Shown here piece by piece: positions 8,870-17,803 of a stretch of DNA of 64,000 nt. A program made the position numbers and the translations under genes. The notes beneath the pieces were generated by a model. The model made no database searches, had not been told where the DNA came from, and was given only the letters and a program-made list of their open reading frames with translations. The stretch lies in the NCBI GenBank assembly GCA_006218045.1, contig VBWB01000019.1, positions 91,799 through 155,798 of the forward strand, given 5' to 3'. Within the stretch, counting starts at the first letter, position 1; the number at the start of each line of letters is the position of its first letter. Source of the DNA: Stygiobacter sp. Its GTDB lineage: Bacteria; Pseudomonadota; Alphaproteobacteria; Rhodospirillales; Magnetospirillaceae.

Positions 8870-10999
8870 ATGCCTCATCGCCGTCGTATCTGGCCCGGTT
8901 CCCCCTATCCCCTGGGTGCCACCTGGGATGGCAACGGCGTCAATTTCGCCTTGTTCTCGGCCCATGCCGAAGCGGTGGAACTGTGCCTGTTCGACTCTAA
9001 CGGCCGTGAGGTCGAACGTATCCATCTGCCCGAATACACCGATCAGGTCTGGCACGGCTATCTGCCCGATGCGCGGCCCGGCCTGTTGTACGGCTATCGT
9101 GTCCACGGCCCCTATGACCCGACCGAAGGGCATCGCTTCAACGCAGCCAAGTTGCTGATTGACCCTTATGCCAAGGCGCTTTCCGGCCAGTTGCTGTGGT
9201 CGGACACCCATTTCGGTTTCAAGCTGGGCAATCCGCGCGCCGACATGATCATCGACAAGCGCGACAATGCCCGTTTCCTGCCCAAATGCCGGGTGGTGGA
9301 CACCGCCTTCACCTGGGGCGATGACCGCCGGCCCAACCGGCCTTGGGCGGAAACGGTGATCTACGAGGCCCATGTGCGCGGCTTCACCATGAAGCATCCG
9401 CAGGTGCCGACCCAGCATCGCGGTACCTTTTTGGGGCTGTCGCACCCGGCGGTGGTGGATTATCTGGTGAAACTGGGCATCACCGCGGTGGAATTGCTGC
9501 CGGTCCATGCCATCGTCGACGAGCGGCATCTGATCGACCAGGGCTTGCGCAATTATTGGGGCTATAACCCCATCGGCTTTTTTGCCGCCGATCCGCGCTA
9601 TTACGGCGCCTCGTCCCACGGCGATTTCAAGACCATGGTCGGACGTCTGCACGAGGCCGGCATCGAAGTCATTCTGGATGTGGTCTACAACCACACCGCC
9701 GAGGGCAATCATCTGGGGCCGACGCTCAGCTACAAGGGCATCGACAATGCCAGCTATTACCGGCTGATGCCGGGCCAGCTCCAGCATTACGAAAACTATT
9801 CCGGTTGCGGCAATACGCTGCAACTGTCCCATCCGCGCGTATTGCAGATGGTCATGGATTCCTTGCGCTATTGGGTCGAGGACATGCATGTGGACGGTTT
9901 CCGCTTCGATCTGGCGGCGTCGTTGGCACGCGAGAAATCCGGCTTTGACGGCGGCTCGGGCTTTTTGGACGCGGTGCGCCAGGATCCGGTGCTCTCAAGG
10001 GTCAAGCTGATCGCCGAGCCCTGGGACATCGGTGGCGACGGCTATCGTCTGGGCGCCTTCCCCCCCGGCTGGTCGGAATGGAATGGACGTTATCGCGACA
10101 GCGTGCGCCGGTTCTGGCGCGGCGATGGCGGGTTGATCGGCGATCTGGCCTCGCGCCTGACCGGGTCCAGCGACCTGTTCGGCTGGGGCGGGCGGCGGCC
10201 TTGGGCCAGCATGAATTTCGTCACCTGCCATGACGGCTTCACCATGGCCGATCTGGTCGCCTACGAGAAAAAGCGCAACGACGCCAACATGGAAGCCAAC
10301 CGCGACGGCACGGATGCCAATTATTCGTGGAATTGCGGCATCGAAGGCCCGACCGAGCAGCCCAAGGTGCGCGCGCTTCGCACCCAGCAGATGCGCAACC
10401 TGATGGCGACGCTTTTACTGTCGCAAGGGGTGCCGATGATCCTGGCCGGCGACGAATTCGGGCGCAGTCAGGGCGGCAACAACAATGCCTATTGCCAGGA
10501 CAACGATATTTCCTGGGTCGATTGGGACGATCAGGACCCGATCATGCTGGACTTCGTCCGCCGGTTGATCAAACTGCGCCGCGACCACCCGGTGTTCAGC
10601 CGTCCGCGCTTCTTCAACGGTGTGCGCCGGCCCGGACAGGTCATCAAGGACATCACCTGGGTGACGCCGGAAGGTTTGGAAATGAGCGACGCCGATTGGG
10701 CCATGCCCTATGCCCGCTCGTTGGGCTGCGTGCTGGGCGGCGACAGCGATGAAATCCAGGCCCATACCGCCGGCGGTCAGGCCGACGATACCTTCATGCT
10801 GCTGATGAACGCTTATACCGAGATCATCTTCTACACCCTGCCGCCGCCGCAGTTGGCCAAGCGCTGGGAGGTGGTGATCGACACCGCCCGCATGGATTCC
10901 GTCCACGCGGACGAAACCTGCGCCGCCGGCAGTCGTTTTCCGGTCAAGCCCCATTCGCTGACGGTGTTGCGTCGGCGCCATGACCCATCCGACCAATAA
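8870..10999 (+). CDS. glgX: Glycogen debranching enzyme GlgX (isoamylase type)
   Basis: A 709-residue GH13 isoamylase that hydrolyses alpha-1,6 branches of phosphorylase-trimmed glycogen. It has an N-terminal CBM48 (SPYPLGATWDGNGVNFALFSAHAEAVELCLF) and barrel motifs DVVYNHTAEG, DGFRFDLAASL (nucleophile), LIAEPWDIGGDGY (acid/base) and FVTCHDGFTMADL. These are followed by the GlgX-typical NCGIEGPT and NNNAYCQDND. It lies 57 bp after glgB, with the malQ start immediately following. Complete. Confidence 0.96.
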   Translation: MPHRRRIWPGSPYPLGATWDGNGVNFALFSAHAEAVELCLFDSNGREVERIHLPEYTDQVWHGYLPDARPGLLYGYRVHGPYDPTEGHRFNAAKLLIDPYAKALSGQLLWSDTHFGFKLGNPRADMIIDKRDNARFLPKCRVVDTAFTWGDDRRPNRPWAETVIYEAHVRGFTMKHPQVPTQHRGTFLGLSHPAVVDYLVKLGITAVELLPVHAIVDERHLIDQGLRNYWGYNPIGFFAADPRYYGASSHGDFKTMVGRLHEAGIEVILDVVYNHTAEGNHLGPTLSYKGIDNASYYRLMPGQLQHYENYSGCGNTLQLSHPRVLQMVMDSLRYWVEDMHVDGFRFDLAASLAREKSGFDGGSGFLDAVRQDPVLSRVKLIAEPWDIGGDGYRLGAFPPGWSEWNGRYRDSVRRFWRGDGGLIGDLASRLTGSSDLFGWGGRRPWASMNFVTCHDGFTMADLVAYEKKRNDANMEANRDGTDANYSWNCGIEGPTEQPKVRALRTQQMRNLMATLLLSQGVPMILAGDEFGRSQGGNNNAYCQDNDISWVDWDDQDPIMLDFVRRLIKLRRDHPVFSRPRFFNGVRRPGQVIKDITWVTPEGLEMSDADWAMPYARSLGCVLGGDSDEIQAHTAGGQADDTFMLLMNAYTEIIFYTLPPPQLAKRWEVVIDTARMDSVHADETCAAGSRFPVKPHSLTVLRRRHDPSDQ

Positions 11000-11009
11000 G
11001 GATCCGACC

Positions 11010-13208
11010 ATGACCGCATCCGACACGCTCGACCAATTGGCGCGACTGGCCGGGATTGAAGATGGCTGGTGGGATTTCTACGGCCAGTGGCGGGTCGTGC
11101 CGGAAAGTACCAAGCGGGTGTTTCTGCGCGCCATGGGCTTCGCCATCGACGGCGAGGCCGAATTGGCGGCCAGTCTGGCCGAGTTCGACCAGCGCCCGTG
11201 GCGTCGACTGCTCGAGCCGGTGACGGTGGTCGAGCAGGGCGCTGACATGTGGGTGACGCTGACCATGCCGGCGACCGCCGACAAGGACATGCTGGCTTGG
11301 ACCGTCACCACCGAGGACGGCGCCCGCCATAGCGGTCGGGTGCAGGTGGACAGCCAAGTGTGGATCGAGGAACGTTGGCTGGATGGTGTCTTGATCAAGC
11401 GCTGGCGGTTGGTGCTGCCGGCGGGGGTGCCGCCGGGCTACCACCGTCTGGAGATCCAGACCAAGGCGGGGGCCGCCCAGGCCCAACTGGTGGTGGCGCC
11501 ACCCCGCGCCTTCGTCCCCAAGGTGGTGCAGGGCGCCGGCGCCTGGGGCATCGCCACCCAGATTTATGCCCTGCGCGACCCGACCGACTGGGGGGTGGGC
11601 ACTTACGGCTCGCTCGCCCGGCTGGCGGCGGGGGCGGCGCGGCTGGGGGCGGCGACCATCGGTGTCAACCCGCTGCATGCCCTGTTCCCGACCCAGCCCG
11701 ACAAGTTCAGCCCCTATGCGCCGTCGTCGCGCCGGTTTTTGAATGTCGGCTATCTGGATGTCGAGGCCATCCCCGAATTCACCACCTGCCGGGCGGCCAA
11801 GCGGCTTTATGCCTCGCCCGGCTTCCAGGCCAGTCTGGATCGCCTGCGCGCCACTCCCATGGTCGAATATGTCGATGTCGCCCATCTGCAAGGCCCGATC
11901 CTGGCCGAACTTTACGCCTGGTTCCGGGCCGAGCATCTGGCGGCGGGCGATGACCGCGCCCAGGCCTTCCGCGCCTTCCTGGCCAAGGGCGGCGACAAGG
12001 CCCGGCTGTTTTGCACCTTCGAGGCCCTGGCCGAGCATTTCGGCCGCGCCGGCACACCCTATTGGCGTCATTGGCCCCAGCAATACCAGCACCCCGATAA
12101 TCCAGGGGTGGCCCAATTCGCCGCCGAACACGCGGACAAGGTGGAGTTTTACGGCTGGCTGCAATTCGTCGCCGACGAACAATTGGCAGCCGCGCACCGC
12201 GCTGGCCTTGAAGCCGGGGCCGGCATCGGCCTTTATCGCGATCTGGGCGTCGGCATCGCCGGCGACGGCGCCGATGCCTGGATGGAACAGGAGCGGCTGG
12301 CCTTGGGCGTTTCCGTCGGCGCCCCGCCCGACCCGCTGGCCTTGAAGGGGCAGGATTGGGGCTTGGCCCCCTTCAACCCCATAACCTTGCGCGAAGCGGC
12401 CTACGAGCCCTTCATCGCCGTCATGCGCGCCAACATGACCCATGCCGGCGCCCTGCGCCTGGATCACGCCATGGCGTTGCAGCGGCTTTATTGGGTGCCG
12501 CCGGGGGTGGATGCCGACCAGGGCGCCTATGTGCGCTATCCGGTGGATGATCTGTTCCGGCTGGTGGCGCTGGAATCGCAACGCAACCAATGCCTGATCA
12601 TCGGCGAGGATCTGGGCACCGTGCCCGAGGGCTTCCGCGAGCGCATGGACCGCATGGCCCTGTTCGCCTATCGCGTCATGGTGTTCGAGAAGACCGGTCC
12701 CGACCGCTTCAAGGCGCCGGAAGAGTTCCAGGACCAGGCCCTGTCCATTTTCGCCACCCACGATCTGCCCAGTTTGCGTGGCTGGTGGAACGGCATCGAC
12801 ATCGACTCGCGCGAACGTCTCGACCTTTATCCGCGCCCCGGCATGGCCGAACACGAGCGCCATGCCCGCGCCACCGACCGTGCCGCCCTGGTGGCGGCGC
12901 TGGCCGGCCAGGGGCTACTGGACCAAGACTTTCCCGTGGACGGGGAACTGTCCGACGAACAGGTGCTGAGTTTGGCCGATGCCGCCCATCTGTATCTGGC
13001 CCGGGCCAAGTCACGGTTGATGATGGTGCAGTTGGAGGACGTGTTGGGGTTGAACCTGCAAATGAATCTGCCGGGCACCGTCAACCAGCATCCCAATTGG
13101 CGCCGCCGCTTTGCCGGTGAAGTCCAGACCGTGCTGGATGACTTCCGGCTTGTGCGTATGTCGGGGGCTTTACGTCAGGCAAGGCCGCGATGCAATGAAA
13201 CGCCTTGA
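11010..13208 (+). CDS. malQ: 4-alpha-glucanotransferase (amylomaltase, GH77)
   Basis: Disproportionates short maltodextrins so that phosphorylase can use them. It has about 732 residues, the long MalQ form with an N-terminal beta-sandwich extension (to roughly residue 155) before the GH77 barrel. Barrel motifs are WGIATQIYALRDPTDWGVGTYGSL, NPLHALFPTQPDKFSPYAPSSR, ALRLDHAMALQRLYWVP (nucleophile region), LIIGEDLGTVPEGFRERM (acid/base Glu) and FATHDLPSLRGWW. I place the start at the ATG 11010, which has AAGGA 7-8 bases upstream. An ATG at 10980 overlapping glgX lacks a ribosome-binding site. The C-terminal NLPGTVNQHPNWRRR is intact. Confidence 0.93.
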   Translation: MTASDTLDQLARLAGIEDGWWDFYGQWRVVPESTKRVFLRAMGFAIDGEAELAASLAEFDQRPWRRLLEPVTVVEQGADMWVTLTMPATADKDMLAWTVTTEDGARHSGRVQVDSQVWIEERWLDGVLIKRWRLVLPAGVPPGYHRLEIQTKAGAAQAQLVVAPPRAFVPKVVQGAGAWGIATQIYALRDPTDWGVGTYGSLARLAAGAARLGAATIGVNPLHALFPTQPDKFSPYAPSSRRFLNVGYLDVEAIPEFTTCRAAKRLYASPGFQASLDRLRATPMVEYVDVAHLQGPILAELYAWFRAEHLAAGDDRAQAFRAFLAKGGDKARLFCTFEALAEHFGRAGTPYWRHWPQQYQHPDNPGVAQFAAEHADKVEFYGWLQFVADEQLAAAHRAGLEAGAGIGLYRDLGVGIAGDGADAWMEQERLALGVSVGAPPDPLALKGQDWGLAPFNPITLREAAYEPFIAVMRANMTHAGALRLDHAMALQRLYWVPPGVDADQGAYVRYPVDDLFRLVALESQRNQCLIIGEDLGTVPEGFRERMDRMALFAYRVMVFEKTGPDRFKAPEEFQDQALSIFATHDLPSLRGWWNGIDIDSRERLDLYPRPGMAEHERHARATDRAALVAALAGQGLLDQDFPVDGELSDEQVLSLADAAHLYLARAKSRLMMVQLEDVLGLNLQMNLPGTVNQHPNWRRRFAGEVQTVLDDFRLVRMSGALRQARPRCNETP

Positions 13209-13268
13209 CTTGGGTGCGGGTTCAGGCGACTTCGTAACGCGTAGGGTTTAGGCGGGAAGGACCAAAGC

Positions 13269-15716
13269 ATGCACCGTGTCGGACCTCCGGTGGTCAAGCT
13301 GCTCGACGACGATGTGGAGAGCATCAAGTACTCGCTGGCCAGCCATCTGCTGTATTCGGTGGGCAAGGAGCCCATCAGCGCCACCGCGCGCGACTGGTTC
13401 ATGGCCGCCGCCTACGCCGTGCGCGACCGGGTGTCGGAGCACTGGATGCCGACGCTCAACCGCTATTACGCCGAGGACAGGAAGCGCGTCTATTACATGT
13501 CCATGGAATTCCTGATCGGGCGGACCTTGTCCAATTCCATGATCAATCTGGACATCTACGACACCGTCAAGCAGGCCGTCACCGACATGGGCGTCGATTT
13601 CGACGAGGTGTTGGGATGGGAAGTGGAAGCGGCCCTGGGCAATGGCGGTCTGGGCCGTCTGGCCGCCTGTCTGCTGGATTCCATGGCCACCTTGGGGGTG
13701 CCGGGTTTCGGCTATGGCATCCGCTACGATTACGGCATGTTCACCCAGCACGTCGAGCACGGCTGGCAGGTGGAAAGCCCGGAAAACTGGCTGCGCTACG
13801 GCAATCCATGGGAATTCGCCCGCCCCGGCATCATCTATCCGGTGCGCTTCGGCGGTCGCGTCGTCCATTACAAGGACGTCTTGGGCCACACCCGCGCCCA
13901 GTGGATGGACACCGAGGAGGTCATGGCCATGGCCTATGACGTGCCCATTCCCGGCTATGGCGGCAGGACCGTCAACAATCTGCGCCTGTGGACGGCCAAA
14001 TCCACCCGTGAATTCGACCTGAAATACTTCAACGCCGGCAATTATATCGAGGCGGTGCGCGACAAGGCGGAATCGGAAACCCTGTCCAAGGTGCTGTATC
14101 CGTCCGATCTGACCGATCGCGGCAAGGAGTTGCGTTTCAAACAGGAATATTTCTTCGTCGCCGCCTCGATCCAGGACATCCTGTCCCGCTTCCGGAAGGC
14201 GCATAGCGATTGGGACAAGCTGCCCGACAAGGTGGCGGTGCAACTCAACGACACCCATCCGGCCATGGTGGTGGCGGAACTGATGCGGGTGCTGGTGGAC
14301 GAATACCAGATCGACTGGCACCGCGCCTGGGCCCTGACCCGGGCCACCTGCGCCTATACCAACCACACGCTTTTGCCCGAGGCCCTGGAAACCTGGCCGG
14401 TGGATCTGTTCCAGCGGGTATTGCCGCGCCACCTGGAAATCATCTTCCAGCTCAATCACGAATTCCTGCAAGAGGTCCGCCATCGTCATCCCGGCGACAA
14501 CGACCTGTTGCGCCGGGTCTCGGTGATCGCCGAGGAAGGTGACCGCCGGGTGCGCATGGGCCATCTGGCGGTGATCGGCAGCCATAAGGTCAACGGCGTC
14601 GCCGCCATCCATACCGGGCCGACCATCTTCTCGGATTTCAATCACCTCAATCCGGGCAAGATCACCAACAAGACCAACGGGGTGACGCCGCGCCGCTGGC
14701 TGCTTTTGTCCAATCCGGGGTTGGCGGCGCTGATTTCCGGCCGGATCGGCAAGGATTGGGTCACCCATCTGGACCAGCTGAAAAAGCTGGAACCCCTGGC
14801 CGTCGATGCCGATTTCCGCGCCCGCTTCAGTGCCGTCAAGCATGCCAACAAGGTCCGTCTGGCCGAGGTCATCGCCCAGCGCCTGGGTGTGGACATCAGC
14901 CCCGATTCCCTGTTCGACGTGCAGATCAAGCGTATTCACGAATACAAGCGCCAGCTCCTCAATGTCTTGCACGTCATCAGCCGCTATTCGCGCATCCGCG
15001 CCAATCCGCTGGTGGATGTGGTGCCGCGCGTCGTCATCATCGGCGGCAAGGCGGCACCGGGCTATCTATTGGCCAAGCTGATCATCAAGCTGATCAACGA
15101 CGTGGCCGACGTGGTCAACAACGATCCCCTGGTCGGCGACAAGCTGAAAGTGGTCTTCATCCCCAATTACAACGTCTCCACCGCCGAACTGGTGATGCCG
15201 GCGGCCGATCTGTCGGAACAGATTTCCACCGCCGGCACCGAGGCCTCGGGCACCGGCAACATGAAGATGAGCATGAACGGGGCCTTGACCATCGGCACCT
15301 GGGACGGCGCCAATGTGGAAATCTGCGAGGAAGTGGGCGAGGAAAACATGTTCCTGTTCGGCTTGACCGCGCAGGAGGTGGCCCGCCTGCGCGTCGACGG
15401 CTATAGCCCGCGCGCCGCCATCGCCGCCAATCCGGATCTGAAGCGGGCCATCGATCTGATCGCCTCGGGCTATTTCTCGCCCGACGAGCCGGAACGCTTC
15501 GCGGCAATCGTCGACATTCTCACCAATTCCGACCATTACCTGCTGACCGCCGATTTCGCTGTCTACGTGGCGGCGCAGGAGCGCGTCGACCAATTATACC
15601 GCGACCAACCGGAATGGAATCGCAAGGCCATCTTGAATGTCGCCCGCATGGGCAAGTTCTCATCCGATCGCACGGTATCGGAATATGCCCGCGATATCTG
15701 GGGGGTGCCGGTCTGA
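13269..15716 (+). CDS. glgP: Glycogen/maltodextrin phosphorylase
   Basis: A PLP-dependent GT35 phosphorylase releasing glucose 1-phosphate from alpha-1,4 glucan ends. The 815 residues contain the N-terminal YYMSMEFLIGRTLSNSMINL and LGNGGLGRLAACLLDSMATL, the substrate-loop segment VQLNDTHPAMVVAELMRVL, and the C-terminal PLP-binding block EASGTGNMKMSMNGALTIGTWDGANVEI with the Schiff-base lysine. It follows malQ by 60 bp and closes the glycogen run. Length is normal. Together the four genes convert branched glucan to glucose 1-phosphate and free glucose. Confidence 0.97.
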   Translation: MHRVGPPVVKLLDDDVESIKYSLASHLLYSVGKEPISATARDWFMAAAYAVRDRVSEHWMPTLNRYYAEDRKRVYYMSMEFLIGRTLSNSMINLDIYDTVKQAVTDMGVDFDEVLGWEVEAALGNGGLGRLAACLLDSMATLGVPGFGYGIRYDYGMFTQHVEHGWQVESPENWLRYGNPWEFARPGIIYPVRFGGRVVHYKDVLGHTRAQWMDTEEVMAMAYDVPIPGYGGRTVNNLRLWTAKSTREFDLKYFNAGNYIEAVRDKAESETLSKVLYPSDLTDRGKELRFKQEYFFVAASIQDILSRFRKAHSDWDKLPDKVAVQLNDTHPAMVVAELMRVLVDEYQIDWHRAWALTRATCAYTNHTLLPEALETWPVDLFQRVLPRHLEIIFQLNHEFLQEVRHRHPGDNDLLRRVSVIAEEGDRRVRMGHLAVIGSHKVNGVAAIHTGPTIFSDFNHLNPGKITNKTNGVTPRRWLLLSNPGLAALISGRIGKDWVTHLDQLKKLEPLAVDADFRARFSAVKHANKVRLAEVIAQRLGVDISPDSLFDVQIKRIHEYKRQLLNVLHVISRYSRIRANPLVDVVPRVVIIGGKAAPGYLLAKLIIKLINDVADVVNNDPLVGDKLKVVFIPNYNVSTAELVMPAADLSEQISTAGTEASGTGNMKMSMNGALTIGTWDGANVEICEEVGEENMFLFGLTAQEVARLRVDGYSPRAAIAANPDLKRAIDLIASGYFSPDEPERFAAIVDILTNSDHYLLTADFAVYVAAQERVDQLYRDQPEWNRKAILNVARMGKFSSDRTVSEYARDIWGVPV

Positions 15717-15841
15717 TGCGCCTTTTGGCGTCGGGTGAACACCTGAGATCCTCGTTCAAAAGACTCTGTGCGCCAGGATAGCGTTGAAAGCCCGGTCGGA
15801 GCAGGCGCATGATTTCCCATTAATTGAATGGGGGTATTGCC

Positions 15842-16021
15842 ATGCTGCGACATGTACCCGATATTCGCCGTCTCGGTGAACTGCTTGAGGCGGAATGCGC
15901 CGGTCTTCCCTTCGACCGCTGCCAGGCACGGGAATTGGCTTGCCATCTGGCGGAAGCTTGCCCGGAGATATGCAATAGTCTGCGTCGTATCAGCGAGCGT
16001 ATGACCGAACGCCCTCATTGA
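15842..16021 (+). CDS. 59-residue protein, paralogue A
   Basis: Too short for most gene callers, but supported by its close similarity to the ORF at 16419-16598. The two share the pattern RRLxELLEAExA..PFDRxQA..LAxHLAExCPE....RRISERM, 34 of 59 positions identical by eye. It is probably a small helical cytosolic protein with no membrane segment or signal. A G-rich ribosome-binding stretch (ATGGGGGT) lies just upstream and partly overlaps a small hairpin, CCCATT-AATTG-AATGGG at 15816-15832. Family unknown; the conserved His and Cys could be metal or redox sites but that is a guess. Confidence 0.65.
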   Translation: MLRHVPDIRRLGELLEAECAGLPFDRCQARELACHLAEACPEICNSLRRISERMTERPH

Positions 16022-16039
16022 TACCAAGTCTTGATGAGC

Positions 16040-16400
16040 TAGGGCGTAAACTCATAAATCCCATGGTGCTCTGTTTGTCTAAGCCGCCGTAATGCCAGGA
16101 AACGAGCGCGGGCTGTACCTTGGGTACAGCCAAGCGACGATGACGTCGCAGTACGACGTCTTAGACAAACCCGAAGGGCACGCCCCGCAAGGCCATCTAA
16201 CCGTGCCGTCAAATTTGGCGATAGCGCCGCTATCGCCTGCATTTCCCGCGGTGCGCCGCGCGGCTTATGCCGCGGGAGGCAAGCGTCCCGGAGGGATGCG
16301 CCCGCCGATTTGTGTGAAAAGGTCGGCTTCGACCAGAAGTATGAGTCATCAAAGAGTCCGTTGCGGTGCAGCATATTGCGGCGCAATATCTTTTGGTCAG
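16040..16400. repeat. Strongly hairpinned intergenic element between the two 59-aa paralogues
   Basis: The stretch holds a nested set of inverted repeats. An outer 11-bp perfect pair, GTTTGTCTAAG (16073-16083) with CTTAGACAAAC (16160-16170), encloses a 9-bp hairpin GGCTGTACC/GGTACAGCC (16111-16131) and a 7-bp hairpin GACGTCG/CGACGTC (16142-16160). Outside the outer pair come GGCGATAGC/GCTATCGCC (16217-16237), a CCCGCGG/CCGCGGG pair and ATATTGC/GCAATAT near 16375. The ends also carry a weak inverted match (CTTGATGA near 16030; TCATCAAAG near 16347). No convincing protein is encoded. It could be a non-autonomous mobile element, a degraded insertion sequence or a structured RNA. Confidence 0.6.
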
Positions 16401-16418
16401 CACCAAGGAGATATCGCC

Positions 16419-16598
16419 ATGCATCAGCTTCTGAGTGATATGCGCCGGTTATCCGAACTGCTTGAGGCCGAAAGCGCCGACCGCCCCTTCGACCGCTCCC
16501 AAGCCCACACCTTGGCGTCGCATCTGGCCGAAACCTGCCCGGAAATGGGCCAGACCATGCGCCGTATCAGCGAACGCATGCGCGGCGAGGCCCGTTGA
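16419..16598 (+). CDS. 59-residue protein, paralogue B
   Basis: A second member of the small family described at 15842-16021, the same length to the residue. The start at 16419 has an ideal AAGGAG 8 bases upstream; a longer reading frame open from 16092 is discarded because its first part runs through the hairpinned element. The sequence upstream can fold TTTTGGT with ACCAAGG and so pair part of the ribosome-binding site, suggesting translational control. No signal peptide or transmembrane helix. Function unknown; retention of two copies side by side implies recent duplication. Confidence 0.72.
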   Translation: MHQLLSDMRRLSELLEAESADRPFDRSQAHTLASHLAETCPEMGQTMRRISERMRGEAR

Positions 16599-16619
16599 TC
16601 TGAATTGAGTTTATCGTCG

Positions 16620-16656
16620 TTTCGCCACCTGGGGCCGCCGCCCCTGGGTGGCGAAA
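16620..16656. terminator. Hairpin terminator between convergent genes
   Basis: TTTCGCCACC and GGTGGCGAAA make a perfect 10-bp stem, with a second small GGGGC/GCCCC stem inside the loop. It sits between the 3' ends of the 59-residue gene and the lipoprotein gene and can act on both strands. The U-tract is short. Confidence 0.7.
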
Positions 16657-16678
16657 GGCGTTTCGGCTGCTATCTTGG

Positions 16679-17056
16679 TCAGCGCATCGGCAGGGCGGCG
16701 GGAACAAAGCCGATCAGGCGGTCGTTGCCCTCGTTATAAGGCTGGGAATAGCAACTGGGACGGGCGATGGACGCGTAGCAATAGACTTGCTGACGCGGTG
16801 GCGGCGGTCCCGGCCAATCCACGCACCAAACACCTTCGCGCTGGGCGCGGATGGTGGAACAATCCTTACCGGTGATCCAGGTGGCCAGATGGTCGCCCAT
16901 GGTCTTCTTGGTGTTGATGACGCTCAACACCTCAAGATTAAGCAGCATGTTGGCGTCACCGACGCGGGCGACCTCGCTCTCGATACCGTCACGCCCGAAA
17001 AAGGCACAGCCTGACAGCAGCAGAATGCCCGCCAGGGGGGCAAGGCGCCTGATCAT
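16679..17056 (-). CDS. Putative lipoprotein, unknown function
   Basis: A 125-residue protein with a type II signal peptide: MIRRLAPLAGILLLSGCAFF, lipobox LLSGC with the lipidated Cys at residue 17. The mature part has further cysteines (DCSTIRAQREGVWCVDW; VYCYASIARPSCYSQ), suggesting disulfides in the periplasm. The segment CSTIRAQREGVWCVDW is reminiscent of small exported proteins seen in many alphaproteobacteria, but I cannot name the family. Its gene converges on the 59-residue gene and is divergent from the thioredoxin-like gene. Confidence 0.75.
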   Translation of the reverse strand: MIRRLAPLAGILLLSGCAFFGRDGIESEVARVGDANMLLNLEVLSVINTKKTMGDHLATWITGKDCSTIRAQREGVWCVDWPGPPPPRQQVYCYASIARPSCYSQPYNEGNDRLIGFVPAALPMR

Positions 17057-17167
17057 CTTCTATGACCCCTTTGAACGATTCGCTATAGTATCGGCCCGAT
17101 GGTCGGATCGGGTCAAATCGATTATGAGCCGGACCTTCCCAACAAAGCCTTAACGGAGGATCGGGCC

Positions 17168-17722
17168 ATGGCGGTGGAAACGCCTGTTTGCGATTTCGGC
17201 TGGCTGGCGCCGCCCTTCACCCTGCCCGGTATCGACGGGCGCTCGTGGTCGCTGGATCAAGTGCGCGGGGCCAAGGGCACGCTGATCATGTTCATCTGCA
17301 ATCACTGTCCCTATGTGCAGGCGGTGGCCGACCGGATGGTGCGCGATGCCAAGGATTTGCAGGCACTGGGCATCGGAATCGCCGCCATCATGTCCAACGA
17401 CGTCGAGGCCTATCCCGAGGACAGCTTTGACAACATGAAGCTGTTCGCCGCCCGTCACGGCTTCGCCTTTCCCTATTTATACGACGAAAGCCAGCAGGTG
17501 GCGCGGGCCTATGACGCGGTGTGCACTCCCGATTTCTTCGGCTTCGATGCCGATCTCGGGTTGCAATATCGCGGACGGCTGGACCAGTCGCGCAAGCAGG
17601 CGGCGCCGGCGGATGTGCGTCGCGACCTGTTCGAGGCCATGCGCCAAGTGGTGGAAACCGGTCATGGACCGGTCAGCCAGACCCCCTCCATGGGCTGTTC
17701 GATCAAATGGCGCGGTGATTGA
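17168..17722 (+). CDS. Thioredoxin-fold peroxiredoxin-like protein (AhpC/TSA group)
   Basis: A 184-residue cytosolic protein of the redoxin family: FTLPGIDGRSWSLDQVRGAKGTLIMFICNHCPYVQAV with a CNHC (CXXC) active site at about residues 41-44. Then come IAAIMSNDVEAYPEDSFDNM and YDAVCTPDFFGFD (cis-Pro region). This matches the group of thioredoxin-family proteins with CNHCPYV, usually annotated only as thioredoxin family or redoxin. The ATG at 17168 is preceded by GGAGG. A third cysteine lies near the C-terminus (SMGCSIKWR). Exact substrate unknown; a thiol peroxidase or disulfide reductase role is likely. Confidence 0.85.
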   Translation: MAVETPVCDFGWLAPPFTLPGIDGRSWSLDQVRGAKGTLIMFICNHCPYVQAVADRMVRDAKDLQALGIGIAAIMSNDVEAYPEDSFDNMKLFAARHGFAFPYLYDESQQVARAYDAVCTPDFFGFDADLGLQYRGRLDQSRKQAAPADVRRDLFEAMRQVVETGHGPVSQTPSMGCSIKWRGD

Positions 17723-17803
17723 TGGGGGAAAACGCACGCCGGATTTGCCTCTGCTCGCCAACCACACTATGTTGACGCCGACCGATTACCGGAGACGACT
17801 TCC

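Noticed and set aside
16092..16598. A 168-codon frame covering the structured element and paralogue B
   Set aside because: The first 109 codons run through inverted repeats with no RBS, and the paralogue supports the short start at 16419.
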